The translations under genes were made by a program, and so were the position numbers. From positions 1 to 34,380 of the forward strand of contig JBKHEL010000016.1 of the NCBI GenBank assembly GCA_046540835.1: 34,380 nucleotides of DNA, written 5' to 3'. The number at the start of each line of letters is the position of its first letter. Positions within the stretch are counted from its first letter, which is position 1. Below, one piece after another: positions 24,416 to 32,362 of this stretch. Below the pieces are notes generated by a model. The model was not told where the DNA came from and ran no database searches. It saw nothing but the letters and a program-made list of their open reading frames with translations. The stretch comes from Coraliomargarita_B sp046540835 (GTDB lineage Bacteria; Verrucomicrobiota; Verrucomicrobiia; Opitutales; Coraliomargaritaceae).

Positions 24416-26104
24416 TCACTCCGGGATCGACGGCAAGGAAATCCGCTGGTCCACTTCACTCTGCCGATAGGGCTGCTTTCGCGCGGCCCCGATCAAGTGC
24501 CCCTGGCCAAGGGATACACCGAGTCGTCTCGCTTCGTCCCACTCTTCAAGCGTTTCAATCCGCTCGCCCACGATCTCAAACCCCACCCCATCGGCCAGGT
24601 GCTTCAAAGCTCCAACCAGATGCTGGTTGTAAACGTCACCCGGCAAATTCGCGATAAAGCGCCCATCGACTTTGACGAGTTTGAAGGGCAAAACTTTCAA
24701 CAGGGTAATTGAATTAAACCCGGCACCCAAATCATCCAGGGCGCATCTCACGCCGAGCCCCGCAAGGTGATCAATCACAGAGTGAGCCATCGTAATATCC
24801 GGAATCTGATTCACCTCGGTGATTTCGAGGATGAGACGAGCACCCGGAATGGCAGACCCCTCCAAATTTTGCTTCACGAACTTCACAAACTTCCAATCGC
24901 AGATTGAGCGGGCATCGATATTGATGGAAACGGTCAAGTCAGGAAACTGACTCAGGGCCGAACAGGCACGGCGCAAGACAAACCGGTCCAGAGCAGGGAC
25001 ATTTTCGGCCCGGGTCAGCTCGGCCATAAACATCCCGGCATCCACTTCGGCTTTATCCGATCCGGCGATAAAACGCATCAGCGCCTCGTGAAAAATAATC
25101 TTCCCGGAGCTCAATTCGCAAACCGGTTGAAACCAAAGTTCGAGCCGATCTTGCGCAGCAGAGAGGGCACTGGGCTCCTCATTTTCCTGCAAAAAGAGGT
25201 CCGGGTTAAAGGGGACATAAATCTGTGCGCAACTTTTGCCCAATGATTTGGCCCGGTAGCAGGCGAGATCCGCTTCCTTCAACAATTCTGCTGCCGAGCA
25301 ATCGGCGCGCACATTTGTGAGCCCGATCGACGCACCTGATTGGAGCGCCAATTTGCCATCGCCGACCTGAAGCTCTCGGATCGACGAGATGATCTTTTCG
25401 GCTCGCGCAAATGCCTCGCGAATATTCATCCCCTCCACCAGCGCCACAAATTCATCGCCCCCCAATCGCACAACACCAGTGGATTCAGGCAAAAAATCTC
25501 CGATCAAACGCGCCACCTGCTTCAAATGCTCATCGCCGACTTCGTGCCCGCACTCGTCGTTAATCTGCTTGAAATGGTCCAGATCGAGCTGGAGCAGCAC
25601 CGTTTCGCGCTCCGAATGGATCGCCGCTTTGAGCAAGGAGTCAAGCTGTCTTCGATTTAAAATACCCGTTAAAGGATCGTGCTCCGCCAGATAAATGAGA
25701 TCCCTTCGCAGACGACTTCGCTCCCGAAGAATCTCAACACTGTTCGCGGCGACCACCAGGCGGGTGTCGAGAATATCCAGCCGGAAGGGCTTGGCCACGT
25801 AGTCATCCGCCCCGGCGTCGAGAATCTCCCGCAAATGCGCTTCGCCGGTCTTACCGGTCCCGACAAGTATATAGATCGGGGTCTCAGCCTCCGACTCGTT
25901 CCGGCGGATCGTCTGAATCAACTCGATCCCGCTCATGCCCGGCAGCCCAATATCAAGAAACAACATCGGGAACGGGTGCTTTTCCAGCTGCTTCAGCGCT
26001 TCCTCCGCAGAATCCACCGCACAAATCTGATGATCGAGCTTGGTCAACCGCCGCTCAATCAACAATCGATTGGTTTTGTCGTCTTCTACCAGAAGGATCT
26101 CCAC
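24416..26104 (-). CDS. Response regulator with GGDEF and EAL domains (c-di-GMP turnover)
   Basis: A 562-residue cytoplasmic protein. A receiver domain (about 1-120) has phosphoacceptor D51 and K105. A diguanylate cyclase domain (about 135-300) has intact GGDEF (215-219). The product-inhibition RxxD position reads PEST (206-209), so the I-site is missing. The phosphodiesterase domain (about 315-550) has EAL (340-342), N395, E427, DD (457-458), K478, E514/E517 and Q534, so it looks active. It heads the pel genes, 74 bases before the epimerase, and could tune the c-di-GMP that PelD senses. GTG 26104 is the only standard start ahead of the domain; AAGGAGG directly abuts it. Confidence 0.93.
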   Translation of the reverse strand: MEILLVEDDKTNRLLIERRLTKLDHQICAVDSAEEALKQLEKHPFPMLFLDIGLPGMSGIELIQTIRRNESEAETPIYILVGTGKTGEAHLREILDAGADDYVAKPFRLDILDTRLVVAANSVEILRERSRLRRDLIYLAEHDPLTGILNRRQLDSLLKAAIHSERETVLLQLDLDHFKQINDECGHEVGDEHLKQVARLIGDFLPESTGVVRLGGDEFVALVEGMNIREAFARAEKIISSIRELQVGDGKLALQSGASIGLTNVRADCSAAELLKEADLACYRAKSLGKSCAQIYVPFNPDLFLQENEEPSALSAAQDRLELWFQPVCELSSGKIIFHEALMRFIAGSDKAEVDAGMFMAELTRAENVPALDRFVLRRACSALSQFPDLTVSINIDARSICDWKFVKFVKQNLEGSAIPGARLILEITEVNQIPDITMAHSVIDHLAGLGVRCALDDLGAGFNSITLLKVLPFKLVKVDGRFIANLPGDVYNQHLVGALKHLADGVGFEIVGERIETLEEWDEARRLGVSLGQGHLIGAARKQPYRQSEVDQRISLPSIPE

Positions 26105-26220
26105 CTCCTTTCTATCTCACTTGAGCGCCCCCACGTCAATGACGGGTTCGCATCGCGTTTTGCAACCGAGTTTCAACACCGGTCGAATTTGATTTTGACT
26201 CCGAAGGTAGGCGCTTCACC

Positions 26221-26250
26221 ATTATATTGAATCGCGTCAATTATGTTAAA
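26221..26250 (-). promoter_or_regulatory. Putative sigma-70 promoter of the regulator/pel operon
   Basis: On the minus strand a perfect TATAAT (26226-26221) follows TTTAAC (26250-26245) at an 18-base spacing. Predicted transcription would start near 26214, giving a leader of about 110 bases before the regulator. The -35 element overlaps the first codons of the divergent MBL gene. The leader has AGCGCC near its 5' end (26215-26210) and GGCGCT near its 3' end (26129-26124), which could pair. No known c-di-GMP riboswitch core is visible. Confidence 0.35.
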
Positions 26251-27217
26251 GGCCATCCTCTGGGGCTGCTGTGGCTCCCTGCCCTCACCCACACCCTCCT
26301 TCAAGATCCGGCAGCGGATCGCGGCTGCGTTGTGGGCCGCCCGCAATGAACAGTTTCAAGCCGAATCGGATGTAGACCGGTTTCTCGACACCCTTCCGCA
26401 CAGCGCAACGGGTTCCTATAAAGGGAATACCTCCTGCGTCGAGATTGATGCCAACGAGCAGGAGGTGATCCTCTGCGACGCGGGGACCGGCATCCGCAAC
26501 TACGCCCTGTCTTTGGGCAAAAAGACCCCGCCGCGGACCTATCATATTTTTATCTCACACTTGCACTGGGATCATATTCAGGGATTTCCTTTTTTCACAC
26601 CGGCCTTCGAGCCGGGAAACCGGATCGTTTTCCATAGCTTCCACAGCGAGATCGAGACCTGCCTGCGCAAGCAAATGGAGCCGCCCTTTTTTCCGGTGCC
26701 TTTTGAGAGCATGCAGGCCAAGATCGAATTCGACATTCGCAGCGAAGGTGCCTCTTTCGACCTGGGGTCCGTCCATATTGACGCCATCAAACAACATCAC
26801 CCGGGAGACTCCTGGGGCTACCGGTTCGAAAAAAACGGCAAGCGTATCGTCTATTCCAGCGATTCGGAACATGGACCGGAAGCACGCGAAACAAACTACC
26901 CTTTCGTCGATTTTTTCAAAGATGCGGACGTTCTGATTATTGACGGGCAATACACGCAGGAAGAAGCACAAAACGGAAAACGCGACTGGGGCCACTCAGA
27001 CCACATCACGGCCATCGAACTGGCGGCCCGCGCCCGGGCGAGGCAAGTCGTGATCTTCCACCATGAGCCCCGCTACAGCGATGACAAAATCGAGGCCATT
27101 CACGCAGAAGCCCTCAAACACCAGAATCAACTCGCCCGCGGAACCGGCCACGCGCCCGGTCAAATTTTTCCGGAAAAATTCATACTCGGCTACGATGGCC
27201 TGACGATCGAAGCCTGA
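26243..27217 (+). CDS. MBL-fold metal-dependent hydrolase
   Basis: A 324-residue cytoplasmic protein of the metallo-beta-lactamase fold. The metal motif HxHxDH is SHLHWDHIQG (H106, H108, D110, H111). LCDAGTGIRN precedes it, and later His/Asp ligands appear in VYSSDSEHGP, GHSDH and VIFHHEP. The layout resembles PhnP/RNase Z-like phosphodiesterases, but the substrate is unknown. It is divergent from the pel operon and 10 bases ahead of the exonuclease gene, so those two are likely one transcript with a nucleic-acid-related role. Confidence 0.85.
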   Translation: MLKAILWGCCGSLPSPTPSFKIRQRIAAALWAARNEQFQAESDVDRFLDTLPHSATGSYKGNTSCVEIDANEQEVILCDAGTGIRNYALSLGKKTPPRTYHIFISHLHWDHIQGFPFFTPAFEPGNRIVFHSFHSEIETCLRKQMEPPFFPVPFESMQAKIEFDIRSEGASFDLGSVHIDAIKQHHPGDSWGYRFEKNGKRIVYSSDSEHGPEARETNYPFVDFFKDADVLIIDGQYTQEEAQNGKRDWGHSDHITAIELAARARARQVVIFHHEPRYSDDKIEAIHAEALKHQNQLARGTGHAPGQIFPEKFILGYDGLTIEA

Positions 27218-27227
27218 AAACGACACC

Positions 27228-27830
27228 ATGTCCGACACCAAAGAACTGAAACAGATCACCAAAGCAGAGATCAACGAGCTGCCAATGATCGCCTGGGAAG
27301 GCCCGATCGAAGTCTTGGAGGACGAAGCTTCCATGAGCGAAGCGGCCGGGAAACTGCTGGAGGAGACGCACCTGGGCTTCGATACCGAAACCCGGCCGAC
27401 CTTCAAAAAGGGACAATACTACCCGCCCGCCCTGATCCAACTGGCTACGGCGGAGACCGTCTACCTCTTCCGTATTTGCAAGACGAAGACCCTTGCCCCG
27501 CTGCTGCCGATCCTGCAGTCGGAGACAATTTTAAAAACCGGTGTGGCCATTCAGGATGATGTCAAAGAGCTCCGGGCCATGGAGGAATTCGAGCCCGGCG
27601 GCTTCTTCGAAATCGCCAACCTGACGAGCCAACTGGGCTACCAGAATAAAGGCTTGAGAGCACTGGCGGCACTCCTGATGCAGGGGCGGATCAGCAAGGC
27701 GGCTCAAGTCTCCAACTGGGCCCGCCCCGAGCTCGACCGCAAGCAGATACGCTACGCCGCGACCGATGCCTGGATCAGCCGGGAAATCTACGCCCGGGCC
27801 ATCGCCGAAAAAGCGAGCCTTCAGACCTAG
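27228..27830 (+). CDS. 3'-5' exonuclease, RNase D/DEDDy type
   Basis: A 200-residue single-domain exonuclease. The DEDDy catalytic set is visible: D52 and E54 in GFDTETRP, D111 in VAIQDDVKEL, and Y176/D180 in YAATDAW. It lacks the HRDC domains of full RNase D, as in many small bacterial and Werner-like exonucleases. It would degrade RNA or DNA 3' ends with two metal ions. It follows the MBL-fold gene by 10 bases and converges on accA with 40 bases between the stops. Confidence 0.92.
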   Translation: MSDTKELKQITKAEINELPMIAWEGPIEVLEDEASMSEAAGKLLEETHLGFDTETRPTFKKGQYYPPALIQLATAETVYLFRICKTKTLAPLLPILQSETILKTGVAIQDDVKELRAMEEFEPGGFFEIANLTSQLGYQNKGLRALAALLMQGRISKAAQVSNWARPELDRKQIRYAATDAWISREIYARAIAEKASLQT

Positions 27831-27870
27831 CGGGCGGGCCGACTGAGAGCCCGGCGGCAAGCCTCCGACT

Positions 27871-28866
27871 TCAGGCTTCCGGAGCCCCGGCCCCGGCCGG
27901 GACCTGTTCTTCAAACTCACCGAGCTTGCGGAATCGGGCGTAACGATCGTCAAGCAGACGCTTCACGCTTTTTTTCTTTAACTTCGCCAGCGAGGCCGTC
28001 AGCGCTGCTTTGACACACTCGGCCGCCGCCGCATGATCCCGGTGCGCACCGCCCGTCGGCTCGGAAATAATCTGATCGACGACGCCGAATTTCTTCAAAA
28101 AATTCGGACTGAATTTGAGCGCTTCGGCCGCCTGGGGTGCCGCCGCGCGGTCTTTCCACAGAATCGCCGCGCAGCCCTCGGGCGAGATCACGGAATAATA
28201 ACCATTTTCCAGAATCATCACCTCATCGGCCACGGCGATCCCGAGCGCCCCGCCGCTGCCCCCCTCACCGATCACAATGGAGATAATCGGCACGCGCAGT
28301 GCGCTCATGTCGCGGATATTGACCGCGATCGCCTCAGCTACATGGCGCTCCTCGGCCCCGATCCCCGGATAGGCGCCCGGGGTGTCAATCAGAGTGATCA
28401 CCGGCATATTGAATTTCTCCGCCATCTCCATCAGGCGCATCGCTTTGCGGTAGCCTTCCGGATGCGGACAACCAAAGTTACGTTTGAGATTTTCCCGCGT
28501 GTTCCGCCCTTTCTGCTGCCCGATCAGCATGACCGGATTGCCCTCAAGAAATGCAGGTCCACCGACAATCGCGGCATCTTCCCGGAAACGACGATCGCCG
28601 TGTAGCTCCTGAAAATCCGTAAAAATATGCTCAATGTAGTCGAGCGAATAGGGCCGCTGAGGATGCCGGGACAGCTGCACCCGCTGCCAGGCGCTCAGAT
28701 CGGAGTAAATTTCAGACTTTGTCTTGGCGATTTTCGCTTCGATCGCGTCGATTTCGCTCTGCACATCGACATTCGATTCCTTCGACACGCTCAGCAGGGT
28801 CTCCAGCTGCTTTTCCAGCTCGCGGAGCGGCTTCTCAAATTCAAGGGTATAGGTGGCTTCGTCCAT
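27871..28866 (-). CDS. accA: Acetyl-CoA carboxylase carboxyltransferase, alpha subunit
   Basis: Part of the carboxyltransferase that moves CO2 from biotin to acetyl-CoA to give malonyl-CoA, the first step of fatty-acid synthesis. The N-terminal coiled coil (FEKPLRELEKQLETL) is followed by the crotonase-like core: RPYSLDYIEHIFTDFQELHGDR, IGQQKGRNTRENLKRNFG, TLIDTPGAYPGIGAEE and IGEGGSGGALGIAVAD. Length is 331 residues, close to the usual 315-325. accD is not in the window. The 152 bases upstream should hold its promoter. Confidence 0.97.
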   Translation of the reverse strand: MDEATYTLEFEKPLRELEKQLETLLSVSKESNVDVQSEIDAIEAKIAKTKSEIYSDLSAWQRVQLSRHPQRPYSLDYIEHIFTDFQELHGDRRFREDAAIVGGPAFLEGNPVMLIGQQKGRNTRENLKRNFGCPHPEGYRKAMRLMEMAEKFNMPVITLIDTPGAYPGIGAEERHVAEAIAVNIRDMSALRVPIISIVIGEGGSGGALGIAVADEVMILENGYYSVISPEGCAAILWKDRAAAPQAAEALKFSPNFLKKFGVVDQIISEPTGGAHRDHAAAAECVKAALTASLAKLKKKSVKRLLDDRYARFRKLGEFEEQVPAGAGAPEA

Positions 28867-29018
28867 GATCCGGCCGATTTAGGCCTTCCGCAGCTTCGCT
28901 GTCAATCCTCCCGCCTGTCGGCGCAGCACGAGTTCGACTCGCCCCGCGGCACCCGGTCGCGCTGCGGGAGGCGGATGCCGGTATCATCTGGAAGCTGCAG
29001 CGCAACCGATGAAGCACA

Positions 29019-29873
29019 CTACGCCAATAAATCCAGGGGTAGGTCGGCGATATCGCGCAGGCGTTTGCCGTCGATCATAATATCAAGCAGTTGAAGAGCT
29101 TCATCGTTGTTCGTTTCGACAATGGCCTCCCGGAGTTCTTTCAGGGCAAAATGGTAAACACAGTCAATGTCCCCCGTGCCAAGGGCAAGCGAGGCGATCC
29201 GGCTGGGTGTTGGCTCGGCGGTGACCACCATGATGTGAGGGCAGCGGCCCTTGCGGTTTCGGATAAGATTAAGCGCCTCGGATCGCGCATTCTGCGCACG
29301 ATCACTCCGTAGGGTCCACTTGCAGGAAATACTAGCAAGCAGCAGCATGTTGGTGGTGTTCGCTTTCCGAAAAGGAGTTTGTCGGGCAACATCGTCATCA
29401 ACCAGATGGCTATGCTGATTGATTTCTCTATCCTCAAATGGCTCTCTGGAAATAATGATGTCGGGCGCGATAGCGTAATCGTTGCCCAGGACAGTCGCCA
29501 AATCTGGATGTTCCAGCGCCAATGCTTTAAGCTCATGCAGGTGCCGGTATTGCTCAAATTCCGATATGCCGGATCTTCGGCTGGTCACATGACAGCAATT
29601 CCATTTCCCTTGCCTCAAATGCTCCAGTCGGGTGAAGCAGCTTTCAATAAATTTGACGCAGATACCCTCAAAGGCGTGGCCGGAGTGCTGTCCGGGCGAC
29701 TTATGCGCCTTACTGGATCGGCCTAATTTTGGCATGAGCAGGGTTGAGACCAGTTTGCTAAACTTTTGCCCTCGATCAGCAATCGATGGGATGCCGTCCG
29801 CGTCGACCGTTAAGACCGACTCCATCAGCTGCCGGTGAAACAGCTTTCGCTGAGATACAAAGAGTGGGTCCAT
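29019..29873 (-). CDS. Type II restriction endonuclease, NgoMIV-like (predicted GCCGGC)
   Basis: A 284-residue protein, nearly the length of NgoMIV (286), with similarity throughout. The shared N-terminus (MDPLF versus MNPLF) selects ATG 29873 over the TTG at 29879, with GAGG 10 bases upstream. The catalytic set is present: E69, D138 (APDIII), S183-C184-K185 (ASISCKW) and E199. RSDR (189-192) sits where NgoMIV reads the central CCGG, and TAEPTPSRI and IDCVYHFAL are also shared. It should cut GCCGGC as a tetramer that bridges two sites. It follows the methyltransferase gene by 18 bases. Confidence 0.93.
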   Translation of the reverse strand: MDPLFVSQRKLFHRQLMESVLTVDADGIPSIADRGQKFSKLVSTLLMPKLGRSSKAHKSPGQHSGHAFEGICVKFIESCFTRLEHLRQGKWNCCHVTSRRSGISEFEQYRHLHELKALALEHPDLATVLGNDYAIAPDIIISREPFEDREINQHSHLVDDDVARQTPFRKANTTNMLLLASISCKWTLRSDRAQNARSEALNLIRNRKGRCPHIMVVTAEPTPSRIASLALGTGDIDCVYHFALKELREAIVETNNDEALQLLDIMIDGKRLRDIADLPLDLLA

Positions 29874-29891
29874 CGTCAATTCACCTCTATT

Positions 29892-30887
29892 TTAAGCTTT
29901 TGCTTCCATGAAACACAACTGCCCGTTTTTATCCCGATTTACGGCATAGGCAGCATTTTCCTTCAGCAAGGCTCTCCGGATTTGTGTGGCGACGGCCCGG
30001 GCAACCGGGGGTGGGAAGGCATTACCAATCTGTCGGTAAGAGGCGGTCTTCCCGCCAACAAAATCCCAATCGTCAGGGAAGCCCTGTAGGCGAGCGACCA
30101 TGCGGATGGTAAGGCGGGGCATCAAATCGAGGGGAGCGTCCAGTAAAGGTGCCTCATTGGCGATGCCCTTCCCATCGATGCCGAGTTCGGCCCATTGGCG
30201 CTTGGCCCGGGTCGGGCCAAGGTCCGGGCCGCCGTGTTTTTTTGAACCGCCCACAATGGTGGGAGCGATACGCTTAGCCTGCTGAACGATGCGCTCCACC
30301 CCCGGCCAGCCATTGGCGGCGAGCAGATCACGAATAGTGGTGCCTACCGTTTCGGCACAAGGTGTCTGCAGCGGCCAGCAGAAGTGAGGGGCAAATTCGT
30401 CGCGCAGGCCTACAATTATATAACGAGGGCGCAATTGCGGCACCCCGAAATTGCTTGCATTGAGTAGCTTCGCATCGACCGAGTAGCCCAAATCCACTAA
30501 ATCGTCGATAATACGCTGGCGATAAAAGCGAAATTTTTCAGAGGCAAAGCCCGCCACGTTTTCCAGCATGAAGGCTTTCGGCTTGGACTCGCCGATAATG
30601 CGAATTGCTTCCGGAAAAAGGTCCCGCTCGTCGTCTTTGCCCAATTGCTTGCCTGCCATGGAAAACGGCGGACACGGCACGCCGGCGGCAAAAAGATCGA
30701 TGTTTGCGTAGGGCTGGCCCTCAAAAAGAGACATGTCCTGTTCCAGGACATTCCAATCGGGCCGGTTGAGGCGCAGTGTAGCGCAGGCATGCTTATCGAT
30801 CTCCAATGCAGCTGCGCAACTGAAACCCGCTTGCTCCAGTCCGATTGCCTGACCACCGCCGCCGGTGCACATCTCAATTGCTAACAT
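29892..30887 (-). CDS. DNA cytosine-5 methyltransferase of the NgoMIV-like system
   Basis: A 331-residue C5-methyltransferase. Motif I is EMCTGGGGQAIGLEQAGF (AdoMet site), motif IV is GVPCPPFS with catalytic C72, motif VI is LENVAG (109-113), and motif VIII is the QLRPRYI segment. A target-recognition region follows (about 185-245), then GFPDDW and QIGNAFPPPVA (motifs IX/X). It should protect the GCCGGC sites cut by the neighbouring enzyme. The gene is first in the pair, so methylation would precede cutting. No controller (C) protein gene is present. A five-codon ORF (ATGAAGAATCTGAACTGA) just upstream overlaps the start by one base. Confidence 0.95.
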   Translation of the reverse strand: MLAIEMCTGGGGQAIGLEQAGFSCAAALEIDKHACATLRLNRPDWNVLEQDMSLFEGQPYANIDLFAAGVPCPPFSMAGKQLGKDDERDLFPEAIRIIGESKPKAFMLENVAGFASEKFRFYRQRIIDDLVDLGYSVDAKLLNASNFGVPQLRPRYIIVGLRDEFAPHFCWPLQTPCAETVGTTIRDLLAANGWPGVERIVQQAKRIAPTIVGGSKKHGGPDLGPTRAKRQWAELGIDGKGIANEAPLLDAPLDLMPRLTIRMVARLQGFPDDWDFVGGKTASYRQIGNAFPPPVARAVATQIRRALLKENAAYAVNRDKNGQLCFMEAKA

Positions 30888-31035
30888 CAGTTCAGATTCT
30901 TCATACTACTTCGCATCCTCAAGCCAAAATAGACCGATTCAATAATTTAAAGGTGTGAACCCGAAAGGCACTGACTTCAGGTCATTTTTCGCTCGTCGCG
31001 CGGTGCTCGATAAGACCGCAGTTCGTCCCATGCGG

Positions 31036-31392
31036 CTAGATGTCGTCTTCTTCCGGCGGGGACTTCAACTGGTCCTTCCACCCCAACATCCGCGCCTGCG
31101 CACCGAAGTGCTCGGCTTTTTCTTTGTCACCACGCTCGACCCAGATACGCGAGAGGCTGATGTTGATGTGGATGTCCTCGGCATCGAGCCGATACGCCTG
31201 CTCGGCCGCTTCCAGCGCAGCATCATAATCACGCTCCGCATAATACACTTCGGTCAGCGCATGCCAGGCCCCAAAGGCATCCGGGTGGGCGGCCGTGATC
31301 GCATCCAGCTTCGAGATCGCCGCTTCGCTGTCGCCGAGTGTGAAATCAAGGGTCGCTTCGTCAATTTGGTCCTGGAGGGAAATTTCGGTCAT
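31036..31392 (-). CDS. Small tetratricopeptide-repeat protein
   Basis: A 118-residue, acidic, soluble protein with about two and a half TPR units (FGAWHALTEVYYAERDYDAAL, HINISLSRIWVERGDKEKAE). No signal peptide or membrane segment is seen. TPR proteins mediate protein contacts; no partner can be named. It is divergent from the zinc-ribbon gene with 55 bases between starts. A 5-bp hairpin (CCGCA/TGCGG) lies about 10-30 bases past its stop, but it lacks a proper U-run. Confidence 0.8.
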   Translation of the reverse strand: MTEISLQDQIDEATLDFTLGDSEAAISKLDAITAAHPDAFGAWHALTEVYYAERDYDAALEAAEQAYRLDAEDIHINISLSRIWVERGDKEKAEHFGAQARMLGWKDQLKSPPEEDDI

Positions 31393-31447
31393 TTGGGATT
31401 GCTCTGAAAATTACAGTCTCTTAAGTGATCTGAACTATCCTCCGAAT

Positions 31448-32152
31448 ATGGCCGACCCGCAAATCCAAAAGCTGCTTATCCTGCAAAATCGTGATGTCGC
31501 GTTGCAGGAGATCGAAAAAGAACTCAAGCGCGTGCCTCTGGAGCGTTCGAAACTGGAGAAACAAATCGAGGCCGAGCAAGGCGAGATCGAGACGGCCGCC
31601 CAGGCGCTGAAACAGAAAGAAGTCGAGCGCAGCGAGCTCGACCAGCAGGTCAAAACCAAAGAAGCCGAGATCGCCCGTTTCAAAAACCAACAACTCGAAG
31701 TCAAAAAGAACGACGAATACCGGGCACTGACCCAGCAGATCGAACAAAGCGAGGCCGATATCGGCCGCCTGGAGGAGTCCGAGATCACCCTGATGCTGGA
31801 AATCGATGAAGCAAAGGAAGCCTACGAGGCCGAAAAAAAGACCATTGAAGCACGCATTGAGGACCAACGCAGAAGGATCGCACAACTCGCCGAAAAGGAA
31901 AAAAATCTCAAAGATTCGATCGAAGCGGCCCGATCCGCGCTGGCCCAATCGCGCGAGGGCATCGAGGAGACCTATATCGAGAACTACGGCCGCGTTAAAA
32001 AACTCGTCAAGCGACCGCCCTATATCGTGCCCATCGAGGATCACAAATGCGGCGGCTGCCACCTTCGGGTCTCCAATGAAGTCTCGCGCGGGGCGATGGA
32101 TGCCGGGGAACCCCATTTCTGCGACCAGTGCGCGCGCATGGTCTATGCCTGA
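31448..32152 (+). CDS. Coiled-coil protein with C4 zinc ribbon (zf-RING_7/CdsZ type)
   Basis: A 234-residue protein. Residues about 5-190 are a long, highly charged coiled coil rich in Glu, Lys and Gln. The C-terminus is a zinc ribbon with two Cys pairs, HKCGGC and FCDQC (CxxC...CxxC). The family is widespread in bacteria; the Chlamydia member CdsZ is tied to type III secretion, and other members to FliI-linked or DNA/RNA functions, so no single role can be given. The frame is open to ATG 31295, but MADPQIQKLLILQNRD at 31448 is the family N-terminus. Confidence 0.88.
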   Translation: MADPQIQKLLILQNRDVALQEIEKELKRVPLERSKLEKQIEAEQGEIETAAQALKQKEVERSELDQQVKTKEAEIARFKNQQLEVKKNDEYRALTQQIEQSEADIGRLEESEITLMLEIDEAKEAYEAEKKTIEARIEDQRRRIAQLAEKEKNLKDSIEAARSALAQSREGIEETYIENYGRVKKLVKRPPYIVPIEDHKCGGCHLRVSNEVSRGAMDAGEPHFCDQCARMVYA

Positions 32153-32217
32153 GCGCCCCGGCGCGGCACGCAGGCCTGTCTAAATCAGATGGGGCCGGGC
32201 GAACGCGCGGGATTTGC

Positions 32218-32245
32218 TTGTCAATTCAGCGGTGATCGGCATGCT
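32218..32245 (+). promoter_or_regulatory. Weak candidate promoter of the tRNA-Arg gene
   Basis: TTGTCA (32218-32223) matches the -35 consensus at five of six bases. CATGCT (32240-32245), 16 bases later, is a poor -10. A nested inverted repeat follows, GTGAT...ATCAC (32232-32236/32255-32259) around GGCA/TGCC, ending one base before the tRNA. Confidence 0.25.
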
Positions 32246-32259
32246 GCCAGGCTCATCAC

Positions 32260-32336
32260 GGGGGCGTAGCTCAGTTGGATAGAGCAATGGTTTTCTAAAC
32301 CATCGGTCGTGGGTTCGAGTCCCGCCGCCCCTGCCA
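32260..32336 (+). tRNA. tRNA-Arg (anticodon UCU)
   Basis: A 77-base cloverleaf. The acceptor stem GGGGGCG/CGCCCCT has one terminal G-U. The D arm reads GCTCAGTTGGATAGAGC, and the anticodon stem ATGGT/ACCAT encloses loop TTTCTAA with anticodon TCT at 32294-32296. The T arm is GTGGG-TTCGAGT-CCCGC, and CCA is encoded. It reads AGA and AGG codons. It lies between the zinc-ribbon gene and the convergent ftsK-like gene. Confidence 0.97.
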
Positions 32337-32362
32337 GACTTCCCGGCAAGTCGCTCCCCCCG

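Noticed and set aside
26105..26214. c-di-GMP riboswitch in the leader of the regulator gene
   Set aside because: No conserved GEMM-type core, tetraloop or receptor sequence is visible. Only a short possible closing stem is seen.
27859..27878. Bidirectional terminator between the exonuclease gene and accA
   Set aside because: AAGCCT/AGGCTT can form a 6-bp stem, but it overlaps the accA stop and no U-run follows on either strand.
32260..32336. tRNA-Arg as an integration site for a mobile element
   Set aside because: No integrase gene and no second copy of the tRNA 3' end is found in the window. The flanking genes are ordinary chromosomal ones.
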